A stretch of 64,000 nucleotides of DNA, from NCBI RefSeq assembly GCF_042100115.1, contig NC_091274.1, forward strand, positions 2,294,001 to 2,358,000, written 5' to 3'. The translations under genes and the position numbers were made by a program. The number at the start of each line of letters is the position of its first letter. The first letter of the stretch is position 1. The notes beneath the pieces were generated by a model. It worked only from the letters and a program-made list of their open reading frames with translations. It had not been told where the DNA came from and ran no database searches. The stretch is from Alternaria dauci. Taxonomy: Eukaryota > Ascomycota > Dothideomycetes > Pleosporales > Pleosporaceae. Positions 44,648 through 55,652 of this stretch are shown here, one piece after another.

Positions 44648-46244
44648 TTAGCCCATGACCATGCCCTTGAGACCGGCCATATCGCCCTCCTTGGCGGCGA
44701 TTTCGAAGTATCCGTAAATGATAGTTACGGCAAGGAGAATACCGGTACCGCTGCCGAGGGCGCCGAGAAGATCACTACCGACAGACAGAGCTCCAATGCA
44801 GGCACCACCGAAGGCGGCCGCGGTGGGGATAACGCGCTTGAGCTCCTTGTACATGGACTCCTCACGGTGACCTGCCATGACCAGACCCTGCTCCTTGAGT
44901 TGTTTGGCAACGTCGCGGGGAGATGAGCCAGAAACCTCGATCCAGGTCTTGGAGAAGACAGCGCAAGCGACGAGCATGTAGACAATGAAGATGGCAGTCT
45001 TCAGGGGGTCGGAGAGAGCCTCGGTGATGCTGAGAGGGGGAGACCTGGAGACGATTAGTGACTGAAATTGTGGTAGAGTCAGGGATCGACATACATGTAG
45101 TAGGCGACACCGGAGGTAGCGAAAAGCTGAGCGGAACCCTCTTTGGGCTCCCAGACACCGAGAAGCTTGACGAGGAGGTTGTCAGAGAAGCGGTTGTAGA
45201 GCATCTGGCTGATCAAGAAGACGTTGGATGAGAGAGCCGACTGCAGCATGATGGGCATGTTGGAGGTGTAAAATAGACGGACGGGGTACGAGCCACGGAC
45301 ACCACGCTGGCGGGCGGACTTGACGGGAATCTCGACGCGGAAACCCTGGAGGTAGATGACAGCGCCGAAGACAATGACGGTGGAGATGAGGTTCATGACG
45401 TTGGGGAGGTTCTGGCGGTAGAAAGCCTCCTTGAGCGCAACAGTCTTGTTGGGCCAGGTGAAGAGCAAGTGGACAAGGGCAATGAGAGCACCCTCGAACT
45501 CGGGACCACGACCGGTGTTGATGGTGGTGGGGGAGAAGGCCTTCCACATGATGGACTCGCAGATGTTGGTGGCAATGAAGAGCGAGATACCGCTACCGAG
45601 ACCGTAGCCCTTCTGGAGGAGCTCGTCGAGGAGGATAACGATCAGACCAGCGATCATGAGCTGAATGACGAGGAGAACGCAGATACCGGCGCCGAGGTCA
45701 GAGGGCTGTCCGTAGAGACCGGAGATGACATAGACAACGGCCTGGCCGAAAGACAGGAGAATGGCGAGGAGCTTCTGGGCGGTCTGGTAGAGCTCGCGGT
45801 CAGACTTGAGGTCGAGGTTGACGTCGATGAGGTGGGTTCCGGCAAGAAGCTGGAAGACCATGCCCGAGGTGATGATGGGGGTGATACCCAATTCCATCAG
45901 TGTTCCTCTGTTACTCGCCATCATCATTCGCAGCCAGTAGAGCGGGTCGGAGGTATCAGACGACACGATTCCGTAGAGCGGCATCTGGCTCATGACGAGG
46001 AAGACGAGGAGGGTAAGACCGGTCCATACCAGGCGGTTGTTGAAAGGGACCTTGCTCTCCGGCAGCTGAATTTCAGGCACCAGAGGCACAAAAGGCTTGA
46101 CGAGATCGAGGAACCGTACTACGTGCAACTGTTAGCTGTGCTGCTCGCTGTGCCGGAAATTCCTCGCAGGCATTGCGCTGCATTGCGTCCACAGCCCGCG
46201 CGCGCGGCCATTGAAAGGTGAGGGCGTGACTTACGGCCGCTCAT
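44648..46244 (-). CDS. SEC61: Sec61 alpha, ER translocon channel
   Basis: Predicted 476-residue, ten-helix channel subunit of the ER protein translocon. Exon 1 is only 10 nt (46244-46235); exon 2 is 46118-45095 and exon 3 is 45044-44648. Introns are 116 and 50 nt. The spliced N-terminus reads [20 protein letters not shown]. The plug region is [20 protein letters not shown]. Further near-invariant segments are [60 protein letters not shown] and [20 protein letters not shown]. The tail is [20 protein letters not shown] followed by a short variable end. Length matches yeast Sec61 (480). Confidence 0.97.
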
Positions 46245-46642
46245 GATTGCGATCCAGGGCCCAGAGACAAGAAGAAGACAAAGAGAAGTGGGAGAAGGTG
46301 GTTGCGAACAGCCAGTTGATGGAAGATGGAGAGGGGGTTTGCCTCTGTAGCTTTCGCAACGTGTCGCTGGGGAAATTATCCGTGCGCAGCGCTAGCCGTA
46401 GCTCCGTCCCTGAGCCGTTGCGAATCTCCCACCCCCAAACCCCAAGAGGCCACGCTGTTCTGACCCTTTCACCCATTACGCTTTCTTGGAACATTCACGA
46501 AGCAGCTTGTTTCAAGTCCGAGTCAGGAATTGGGCTACTTCTGGCGTAGACGACCTCTTTCTAGCGCGGCATTTGCCATCCCTGACGACCTCGGGAGTAT
46601 CTATCAACACCACTGACGACTACGGTGCTTGATTGCCAGACC
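46245..46642. other. Upstream region of SEC61
   Basis: 398 nt between the SEC61 start and the 3' end of the next minus-strand gene. No gene seen. Confidence 0.45.
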
Positions 46643-47263
46643 CTACATCCTCTTCCCCTTCTTCGCCTCCTTGATCGTAAACGCCGCAACAGGCTGTGCC
46701 TTCTTAATCTTCACCTCAAGTTCTCTCAGCGTCTTCGTCAATTCCTCAACCTCCGCCTTCAGCAACTCGTCCTCTGTGTTCATCTTCTCCACTTTGCTTT
46801 TCAGTTCTACAATCTCCGTATTTTTCTCGGCGCATAGCCTGCTGAACTTCTCGTTTGGCGTCTCTTCTTTCAGCTGCCTGAACTGCTCACGCAAAGCGGT
46901 CATTTCATCTTGGTGTTCCTTGTTTTTATGGTCGAGGAGCTGGCTGAGTTCCGCGCAGTGCAGGCATGGGTCTAAGTCTGTTCGAGCTTGGCAGCAGTTG
47001 AGAAGCCGGCCTATGGAAGTGCAGAATGGGCAGCCGATTGTAGTCTTGGTCTCTATCAGCTCAAGCTTGGGTAGAGTTATTTAGGCACCTACCTCAATCC
47101 TGGGGCTGCTCGATGTCTCTCTGACCGAACAGACTGCGGACCCAGGACCGGAATTGTTGCGGGTAATCTCATCCTGTCCCTGACCATCTAGAGGGCAAGC
47201 CGCATGCCTCCGGATACTCAGCGGCGTAAAAGCTGCTGCTGTGGCTCGCAGATAATTGGCCAT
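46643..47263 (-). CDS. Small Cys-pair and coiled-coil protein, unknown
   Basis: Exon 1 (47263 to about 47093) encodes MANYLRATAAAFTPLSIRRH and a Ser-rich stretch ending SSSPRIE before a GTAGGT donor. Exon 2 resumes at about 47051 and gives TIGCPFCTSIGRLLNCCQAR, LDPCLHCAEL and then a coiled coil (ELKSKVEKMNTEDELLKAEV) with the end KEAKKGKRM at 46643. The acceptor is uncertain: the phase-0 choice is GATAGAG before ACC (42-nt intron), while the cleaner GATAG breaks frame. Pairs CPFC, CC and CLHC suggest a small zinc site. A gene is likely; its exact protein is not settled and no family is recognised. Confidence 0.5.
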
Positions 47264-47714
47264 GTCACTGCCTCAATCTTGAGAGCCGAGAGATATCGGT
47301 GGTGATTACCAATAGTAAGAGTAACGAACAACCTGAGACGTGATGCAGCGAGAAGAACTTTTTGCAGCAAAGTAAATATCCGTGGAGCAAAGTGCGCTTG
47401 TTTACCTGTGATACCCGTCTCTGGCCCCACTTCTTCGTTTGCAGGCATCTCCTACGTACTCGAAAGACTAGAGTCTCAATCTTGTACCGTTCAACTGTGT
47501 CAACCTGGTACCAAACATCACTCGCATGGTGTCTTCGCCAACATTAACCTTACACGACCGCATTCTTCAACCCAGCATACGATCAAGTGCGTTTACCTCA
47601 CCACATCTAAAGTCTCGCCCCGCTACCAAGACTCTCGGTCTTAGCAACCTTTGAGGTTCAGTGCGAAGAGCTTACCGACGCTGCAGATCGTCAGTAGGCT
47701 CTTCGCGAGTCGCA

Positions 47715-49217
47715 ATGGAAAACATGGACGCGTCGCCAGAGGCTCAGCCGTGCAGGTCTTTTGCAGAGTGCATGTTGGCCTTTGAGGATCTGAAGTTCAA
47801 AACGGAAGGTATTATTACTATCGAGCTCAATGACCTGGAAAAACTCCTCAACACAATGCGTGGCACACTGGATGAGGTAGCGACAAAGAAAGCGACTGTC
47901 TGGGTCCAGCAATTAACCCACATGCGTACACGCACATCATACTTTGAGCAAAACGTTGACGGCAACGAAACCTTGTCTCAAGCGGAGACACGTCTCTCAC
48001 GAGAAAGTCTACCCCCATGTACTTGCCACCACGCATCGGACCTGATGATCGACGATCTACAAATCAGAATTGCAGACCAGGTGCTGTTTACGATGGAAGC
48101 ATTTTGGAAGAACAGACCAACCGATATCGAAGAGCTCAAGCTGGCGAGGCAGAAGATGGACGAATGCATGTATGATTTTAACAAACTAAGTGCAGAATAT
48201 ACAAAAATCTCGCGCGCGCTCGAAGACGCGGAGCGCAAGAAAGAAGATCTAGAGATAAGATTAGCAGCTTCCGAGAACAACGCCACGAACAGAGAGAAAC
48301 TCTTGAGCGACAAGTATCGCGAGCTTGAGAGAGACTACTACAGGAAGGTGCAGAAGTTGGTTGAAAGCCGGGTGCACGATGAGAAAGCTAGGTTTGCTGG
48401 TCGGCTTGAGGATTTGGAAGCGAAAGCTCTGCGCTATGCTAAACTTCTGGACGAAAACAAGCTATTGGAAGCCAAGATCTTACAAGGGGATCGAGAACAA
48501 GTGTTGCTCAAGCGAGTGAAACTCGAAGTGGAAAAGAAGTATAGGGACCGTGATGATGAGGCTAGGGCTTTCAAGGAAGGATACGATCAAATCAGCAACG
48601 ATATCCAAATGCTCCAAATCGAGAAGGCGGTACTCCAGGCGGACTACGACGGACTAAAGGGAGAGCAAGAGAGGTGGTCTAAAGAACACACATCGAGCTC
48701 TGATCTATGTCGTGTTGATCAGCCTGCAGTCCCGAGCCCACACACCTCAGCTGGGCCAGCATTTGATCGGCAAACCGCTGAGCTTCAGCACCTGACCAGC
48801 CTCATAACCATCTGGCAGGCCACGCTACACAATGTGACTGCCGAGAGGAATGGCTCAATCAACAGAAAGAAGATGCTTGAAGAAAAGATTCGAGAAGCCA
48901 AACAGCACTTGAAGAAATTGAAGCGTGCTCCTTCATCGAAGTTTCATCGTGGTTCGGACACCCGGAGCACGCCCAGGAACCCACGCACAGAGAAGCAGGT
49001 CATAATGAACGGTATAGCGGATGGTCAGAAGGTAGGACCGTCATCCGTCAGCAGTCTTGCAATACGTCAAAAGCCTCGTATTGCAGCGGAAGCTTTCCCT
49101 GCACTGAGCTCTACAGCAGTAAAAACTGTTCCACCAAACAACTGGAAGAGCCTTCGTCTGGTTGACATGCCTAAGGAACAAGAGCCGGATATGCAGAAAG
49201 GCCAGATTGGACACTAG
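47715..49217 (+). CDS. Long coiled-coil protein, unknown function
   Basis: Intronless, 500 residues from Met at 47715; the frame is open 18 codons further (47661), but that extension is Arg-rich and untypical. Residues ~15-55 contain CMLAFEDLKFKTEGIITIEL. A CTCHHASD Cys/His patch follows near residue 108. From about 120 to 330 the sequence is heptad-rich and charged (IEELKLARQKMDECMYDFNK, DEKARFAGRLEDLEAKALRY). A second helix (RNGSINRKKMLEEKIREAKQ) precedes a basic Ser/Pro-rich tail. Composition resembles a cytoskeletal or septal scaffold, but no family is recognised. Divergent from the small Cys-pair gene (451 nt between starts). Confidence 0.72.
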   Translation: MENMDASPEAQPCRSFAECMLAFEDLKFKTEGIITIELNDLEKLLNTMRGTLDEVATKKATVWVQQLTHMRTRTSYFEQNVDGNETLSQAETRLSRESLPPCTCHHASDLMIDDLQIRIADQVLFTMEAFWKNRPTDIEELKLARQKMDECMYDFNKLSAEYTKISRALEDAERKKEDLEIRLAASENNATNREKLLSDKYRELERDYYRKVQKLVESRVHDEKARFAGRLEDLEAKALRYAKLLDENKLLEAKILQGDREQVLLKRVKLEVEKKYRDRDDEARAFKEGYDQISNDIQMLQIEKAVLQADYDGLKGEQERWSKEHTSSSDLCRVDQPAVPSPHTSAGPAFDRQTAELQHLTSLITIWQATLHNVTAERNGSINRKKMLEEKIREAKQHLKKLKRAPSSKFHRGSDTRSTPRNPRTEKQVIMNGIADGQKVGPSSVSSLAIRQKPRIAAEAFPALSSTAVKTVPPNNWKSLRLVDMPKEQEPDMQKGQIGH

Positions 49218-49540
49218 TGCGATACCACGTACCGCGAAGTGCTTGAACATCGTCGGTGGTGGGAAATGTGACGGGAGCGCATCGAGGATAAGCGCATGTT
49301 CCGTGGAGGAATCATAGCGGTCGGTAGCTAGGTGCACTACAAAGTTGACAGATACCAAACAGACGATGATTCTTAGAATGTGCGGTGTTATGTACATATG
49401 CTGACGTTGCTGCTGCTGCCATGAAGTTGTTCTGGTGATGGAGTCCTTGCGAACCTCGGGATGCAGCAAGCGACCACAGGGGTTTCCTACTCTAGTCCTG
49501 TTTTGACTTAGCGTTACTTGACCCCTACTCATTCTCCTAG
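49218..49540. other. Region likely holding an unresolved first exon
   Basis: 323 nt after the coiled-coil gene. The next gene needs an upstream start; an acceptor TCCTAG at 49535-49540 implies a short first exon somewhere here, but I could not choose among several ATGs. Confidence 0.4.
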
Positions 49541-51012
49541 GTCCACTTCAGAAACAGCTACTGCGTCCAAACGCGTCAGTCGACAACCTTTCTCGCAGCC
49601 TCCAAGATTTGACTCCAGATCATATTGGGCCTTACGAAGTCTCACAAATGATGGAAGCCTCAGAAGATCACATAACAGAAAAGGTGCAGTCGCTGAGCGA
49701 TCTGGAGCTTGCCGTTCTCATCTGTTTGGTCGCGGATCAACATTGCATCATCGAAGCGGAAAGAGACTTGACGCGTGATGTGGTGGAGGAATTAAAGCTT
49801 GTGGGTAGCTCTCGACGCAAGGGTACTGATGCACTAACCTTTCCAGGTCGCTACAAATATCTTTGGTTTAACATGGGCCGTACTGGAATGCAACGAAGAC
49901 ACTACCCTGGACGACTTCGGCAGCGGAATCCTTGTCAAGGAAGAAGATAGCGATTACTTTGGGAGCAAAGTTGAGCGAGATAGAGAAGAAGTAGTTCATG
50001 CTCCCGGGCACTTTTCGTCCATTTCCAAATCACCAGGGAAGTCTGATCGGCGCACGTCGAAATCACCCAGACCATTCAGTTCGTTGGACAGCAGACATAT
50101 CGCGAACATTGTCATTGCAAGGAATCTCAACAGGGCAAACCCGCAGGTTCAGATACAGGCTTTAGAGGTCTACCATCCGTCTTGTTTTTTGCTCGAGCAT
50201 GACTAACAACAGATAGTTGATCCGAGGCAAGCGGAACTTTACAAGAACAGCCGTACACGCAGCACCGCGACCGTTCTTGTTCATCGCTTTGAATGCTTCA
50301 GACTCGCCACGCTTGACCATGCATCTGGTAGGTTGGCTCAGGAATCTCAATGCATGATCTGACCAGGTTGTAGAATGACCAGTTTTTCATCTCACACAAA
50401 CATCAAATGGATGATGGCCTGCCAAACATCGAAGAGCTTCAGGAGAAGCACAATATGCCAGACGATGGTGCTTCCATGTCTTCTGTAGTGCGCACGCCGC
50501 CATTTCAACCAGGGAAGTACAAGGCACAGACAGCGCTGTTCTCTTCTGAAGTATGTGGATTGTGATTGTCTTGAAACAAGCTGACGATTGCAGGATATTG
50601 CAAGCCTGACGAAGCAGGTATCAGAAGTGAAGATGAGCTCTGAAGTAAGAGCCTATCTGCACAATATCATCGTCTTCATGAGGCTGCACCGAGCAGTCGC
50701 AGGAGGCATCTCTGCGTTGGCCACGAGGCATTTCAACACGCTGGCACAGTACGTGATCTGTTAGCACACGAGGTTAATACTGACAGCAGCAGCGCGCTTG
50801 CTCCACTTCATGGTCTTGGATACATTTCGCCGTCTTTAGTGGCTCTGGCAGCTCGCAAGATTTACCCACACCGTATCGTCATCACGACACCAGAGAACGA
50901 GCGCAGCATGCAATGGGGCAGCTCGCTCGAAGCGGTAAAGGCTGTCCTTGAAGGTGTGACGGTTGAGGATGTGATCGAGGAGGTGCTGGAATCGGTAGAA
51001 GTGCCACTCTAG
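49541..51012 (+). CDS. Magnesium-chelatase-like AAA-related protein, 5' end unresolved
   Basis: Fungal protein usually annotated as magnesium chelatase, although fungi make no chlorophyll. True role unknown. Exons (first one missing): 49541-49800, 49847-50167, 50217-50327, 50374-50550, 50594-50748 and 50787/50790/50793-51012. Recognisable segments are LQDLTPDHIGPYE, VQSLSDLELAVLICLVADQH, IANIVIARNLNRANPQVQIQ, AAPRPFLFIALNASDSPRLT, YLHNIIVFMRLHRAVAGGIS and ALAARKIYPHRIVITTPENE, ending in ERSMQWGSSLEAVKAVLEGV. The LHRAVAGGISALATRHF part resembles the lid of ChlI/MoxR ATPases. No Walker A (G-x4-GK-T/S) is visible, so ATP binding is doubtful. The last acceptor is a triple CAG; all three choices keep frame. 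Confidence 0.75.
50784..50792 (+). promoter_or_regulatory. Tandem CAGCAGCAG splice acceptor
   Basis: ACTGACAGCAGCAGCGCG at the last intron offers three consecutive in-frame 3' splice sites, changing the protein by zero, one or two Ser after His. Confidence 0.6.
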
Positions 51013-51279
51013 CAGCATCAGTCAGCAAAAACACGACGGTGAAGATGATGGTGGTTGGGGATTGGGGTATGAGTAAGGACGCGGGTGGCTGATCTCATCG
51101 GGGTTGGGCGGACGTGATTGGACACAAGTGGGGCCCGGCGTGGCTGCCCCTCGGAAAGTGGGCCGAGGCCGCGCCCATTGTTGCACCCTTGACATTACGC
51201 ACTGCGCTACAGAAGGGCTACAAAAGGGCAGCGGTACCTTTTGGCCCCCCAATCACCGCGTTATCTGTACGCTTCAGCC

Positions 51280-52966
51280 ATGTCGGCGGGCTATTTCGAC
51301 CAACTGAGTCCGGATGTGCAAGAAGCGATCGAGGTACCTAGCGCACCCCCGAACGTCATAACGATGCCATCAGGCTAACTTCCTCATGGAGAGCGAGCTT
51401 GGAGACTACGACACCAAGGACATTACCCGAGTGCATAGCCACGATGATGCGCTAGAGGTACATTTTTCACCACGCTTGCCCTTGGTACGATGACCAACCA
51501 ACGCAGGTCGTCTTCGAAGGCGGATACAACGGCCATCGTCGCAAAGCCTCGCTCGCTCCCCACCCCTCTGGCAACATGACGTCCCGCCCGGAAAACAGTC
51601 GCCGCACCACCGCGTGCATTGTCCACTCCCTACTCGAGAAGCACGAAGGCTTGCCCGTACAAGACCACTCCCAGTCAAACGAAGGCCTCGCGCAGAAAAG
51701 GCGTGTGGACAAGGAGCCAAACTCTACGCACGCCGAGCAGACGGAGCACTCGCGCTTGTTGACCAAGAAGGAGCTGTCGGACATGGCATTTGGCATACGG
51801 GAACTGTCCAAGAAGCTCTCGCAGATCAGGCTCAAGCTACACGTCAAGAACATCTTCATTCTGGGCAAGGCGCACGACGAGACTCTGATCAAGCATTCCC
51901 GCGAGGTCTCCGACTGGCTCCTCCAGAAGGACCCAGAATACAAGGTGTATGTCGTGGCACTGCCAACCGACGGACACGGTTAACGAGAGATAGCTACGTC
52001 GAGCAGACACTCGAGGACAACAAGATCTTCGACGCTGCAGGGCTGCTGAAGAATGAGTCGTACCAAGGGCGTCTCAAGTTTTGGACAAACGACATGTGCG
52101 CCCAAAAACCGCAGACCTTTGACATTGTTCTAGCGGTACGACATATCGCACTGCGCCTTGTTCAAAAGCTAACAGCAACACAGCTCGGTGGTGACGGCAC
52201 AGTCTTGTATGCGTCGTGGCTGTTCCAGCGCATCGTCCCTCCTACCATCGCCTTCTCGCTAGGCTCTCTCGGCTTCCTCACCAAATTCGACTTCGAGTTA
52301 TACCCGCAATCCTTATCCACTGCCTTTGCAGATGGCATCACAGTCAGCCTCCGTCTCCGCTTCGAAGCTACGGTCATGCGGTCACAAAAGCGAGACGGCG
52401 AGGGTCGGGATTTGGTTGAAGAGCTCATCGGAGAGGAAATTGATGACCACCATACACACTACTCAGATGGCACACACAACATCTTGAACGAGGTTGTTGT
52501 AGACCGGGGGCCAAACCCTACCATGTCATCTATTGAGCTGTTTGGAGATGACGAGCATTTCACCACTGTTCAGGCTGACGGTATATGCGTTTCTACTCCT
52601 ACTGGCTCGACTGCATACAACCTTGCAGCAGGCGGATCGCTCTGCCATCCCGACAACCCCGTGGTCCTAGTCACCGCCATCTGCGCGCATACACTTTCGT
52701 TCCGACCCATCATCCTACCCGACACCATCGTGCTCCGCTGCGGTGTCCCTTATGACGCGAGAACAAGCTCATGGGCTAGCTTCGATGGCAGGGAAAGGGT
52801 CGAACTCAAGCCTGGCGACTATGTCACGATTAGTGCAAGTCGCTTCCCGTTTCCAAGTGTGCTGCCGCTGAACAAGAGGAGAACGGATTGGATCGACAGT
52901 ATTTCCAGGACATTGCAATGGAATAGCAGGCAAAAGCAAAAGGCGTTCAAAGAGTGGGGCTCATAA
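51280..52966 (+). CDS. ATP-NAD kinase
   Basis: Predicted 500-residue NAD(H) kinase of the Utr1/Yef1 type, making NADP from NAD and ATP. Five exons: 51280-51333, 51374-51457, 51507-51946, 51994-52135 and 52184-52966, phase-consistent. An N-terminal disordered Ser/His-rich region precedes LTKKELSDMAFGIRELSKKL. The catalytic GGDGT follows the last junction at residues 242-246, then FSLGSLGFLTKFDFE. The substrate motifs NEVVVDRGPNPTMSSIELF and CVSTPTGSTAYNLAAGGSLC are intact, as is SFRPIILPDTIVLRC. The end SRTLQWNSRQKQK matches fungal Utr1 homologues. Cytosolic by family; no targeting signal seen. Confidence 0.94.
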
Positions 52967-53480
52967 GAGAGACGGCCAGGTCCAGGTAGACTTCCCTGAA
53001 AGAATAGAAAGAATACAACTACTCCTACTGAAGCAGCGCGACTTCTCATCAGACCGTGTCAGGATCATGTATCCTGACCACATCTAGCCTGATGTCTTTC
53101 GGCCAAGGTATGGGCTACTTATGCTCTTCTTTCTGCCCTTTACTTGCATTGATATATGGCTCAAGAAAGACGAACTTGCTTGCATTACTAACATATGGGG
53201 GTATGACATACAGCCATCCAAGCGAATGCAGTAAATTGACTTCATCAAACTTTGTCGCTGTTCAACTGATCACTATGTAGGTCAGAAGAGGTGCAGATTC
53301 TCGCTGTCTGCTCACGACCACTTGGTCCGAGAAAGTGGGGCTCCGAACAAGCACAGGCGCGACCGGCTCACAACAAATTGCGGTCTGAATCTGCGCGTCT
53401 CTTCATCGCCTATGAACACATGGGAACTACAAAAACTAGGTCTCTAACAAGCCGATACTCAACCGCGGATTCTTTTCAGA
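52967..53480. other. Intergenic
   Basis: 514 nt between NAD kinase and the C2H2 gene. No gene seen. Confidence 0.45.
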
Positions 53481-54294
53481 ATGGCCGTGTTAGTAACCTC
53501 GTCTATGCCCTTTCTCTACTAACAACGAGTAGGTGTTGTGAGCGCTGCGATCGTCGCTATCGGACTTTTCAGGCCTTCTACCAGCATACCCGCGACTCGC
53601 CAAATCACCACGAATGTCCTAGGTGCGACTTTGACGGCGCTACCTGGGAAGACCTACTCGATCACTTTCGTGAAGAAGGCTGCCGTATTGTTTGCCAAGG
53701 CTGCAACGATGGAGGTGGATCGTACTGGGTTCCTCAATCTGAAGAGTACTGGGACCATGTGGAAGAATTCAACGTGTGCACCAGGTGCGAGAGGCACTTC
53801 AATTCAGACGATAACCTCTATCGGGTAAAGTGTGAAATCTGTAGGTGGACTGACTGCGGTGTTGAGATTGTGTAGCACTGTTTAGCTCATCGCAGACCAA
53901 CATAGGAATGTTACCTATGTACCAGAACGTTTACAACCTACGGCGGTATGGTACGTGGTCTAAACGCATCATCTTCTTGTCTATTCGCTCACCGTCGCAG
54001 ATCATTCACCCCGAACACGGCACCTGTAGTGACATTGACTACATTGACCTCAACAAGCTTGCGGCCAACTGCCACAAGTGGCGTTACTTCATTTACAATC
54101 ACTTTCGAGTCGACCTTCTCTACCGCGGCCATACGATGTCTGCTTGTAATCCATATAGTTATCCGACGTGTGATGTTCCGCTGCGAAAGCTTTCTAGTTT
54201 ATTCCAGCACGCTGAGTCGAACGCTTGTGCACAGACTTTGGATGATGGAGTTCTGGGAAAGCTCAGAAGGTTTCTGGCTAGCCGGCTGAGTTGA
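53481..54294 (+). CDS. C2H2 zinc-finger protein, in-frame stop or alternative splice
   Basis: Member of a C2H2-like family frequent in Pleosporales; function unknown. Exon 1 is 53481-53488 (8 nt, ATG GCC GT), then a 44-nt intron with a CTACTAAC branch. Exon 2 (53533-53824) gives CERCDRRYRTFQAFYQHTRD, then CPRCDFDGATWEDLLDHFRE, CQGCNDGGGSYWVPQSEEYW and VCTRCERHFNSDDNLYR. Splicing 53825-53875 (51 nt) completes a textbook finger C-x2-C-x12-H-x3-H (NLYRHCLAHRR) but hits TAG at 53903-53905. Splicing 53825-53905 instead removes the stop and keeps frame, at the cost of the two His. Downstream ECYLCTRTFTTYGGM (53906-53950), a 50-nt intron, and exon 54001-54294 (IIHPEHGTCSDIDYIDLNKL to TLDDGVLGKLRRFLASRLS) match the family. 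212 residues by the stop-free route. Confidence 0.65.
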
Positions 54295-55652
54295 GAAGAC
54301 GGGGATCGGGTGGGAACCCACTAGTGAGGTTGTCTTTTCGGCGATCGTATGAACAAGAGTGGACTGGTCTCTTCTGGCGTGTGGCTCAGATTCCAGAGTT
54401 ATGAAGGATGGGCTGGAGGCATATGCCGGTGCATGATGTTGTGTTGGTGCGGCACTGCATTGACTCTGGCCAACATGAGCAACAAAGTGACTACGACCAA
54501 CACTAAGGACGAGAATAGATGAAGTACTGTAGTTACGAAACGGGGTTGGTGTTGGCTTGCGGAACAACAACTACCAGCCGTCCTTGAGTGTAACGGAGCT
54601 AGGGTCGCTATGCGTCGATGAGACAAAATCGGCTCCAACATGATACTTCTATACTGATATCATTTCCAACAGCGGTAATCAGATAAAGGTTATGGATGTG
54701 TATGAAGGAGGAGTGTTGCCGAATACAGAGGATGTATGGCTAGGAGAAAGGCGCGTATGACAGTACAAGACATGACTGAGGACTGAGTAACATTATGACT
54801 AAGAGATGAATAGATTTAGCATAACGTCTACGTTTTAGGGTTCGAGAGCTCTTCGTATGGTCCTGTGCGGCGATGTTCTCAAGATCAAGCGCCTGTTGTG
54901 ACTGGCGTAGCAAAACGAAACAACATGTGTGACTCCTACGCCACGCGAGAGGCTGTACGAGGGCTGAGACCAACATGCTCGGTTTGTGGTAAGCGCAACA
55001 TGGGAGTCATGTGGTGCCGAGATCGAAGATGTGCATAGCCCTTGCGAAGATCTGAGCGTTGTGTGCTGTATGACCACTATCCGCAACGAACGTGCTCTGG
55101 GATAGACAAGTACGAAGACACACAAAACTTAGTAAAGATTCGCTTGCGTCGACTTAGTAGAGTCAGGCGGACAGAAGGGTTACTGTAGGGATCGTTAGAA
55201 TGGCATGGGAGTTGGGCTGTCGCACCTTAACTTCACGACTGATTGAGAAGGATTTTATGGAATGCTCATGGTTAATACTCGTGAGATAGTCAACCACTGG
55301 CATTTTATACCATCCGTGTTGCCAAAAACCTCCAAGCCTCCTCTCATTTAAGTCCTTGTTCAAAGAAGGAGATAAAAGAAACCCCGACAAAGAGAATGTA
55401 TAAAAGAAATCCAAACGAATGAGGAAAGTAAACCTACACAAGTACACGTATAGTGTCCACCCGGAGCATTCAGTGCCTGTGTAAAAACCGTTAGAAAGAT
55501 GTTCAGACCAGATTGTTAGTACAACAACATGGGCACACACTTTAACAATCCACTGTGTTTGTTAGACGAGACATCCAGGCCGCTCTGCTGATCGAACTGG
55601 AAGAAAACGGTCAAGTCGTTGTCGCGGATCGTGTTCTTCGTCATCTCGCCGC
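54295..55652. other. Convergent intergenic region
   Basis: 1.36 kb between the C2H2 gene and the Bys1-like gene. Only short frames without motifs. Confidence 0.45.

Noticed and set aside
45469..46221. 250-codon plus-strand open frame rich in Glu/Asp/Val
   Set aside because: Exactly antisense to SEC61; composition mirrors the highly biased codon use of that gene.
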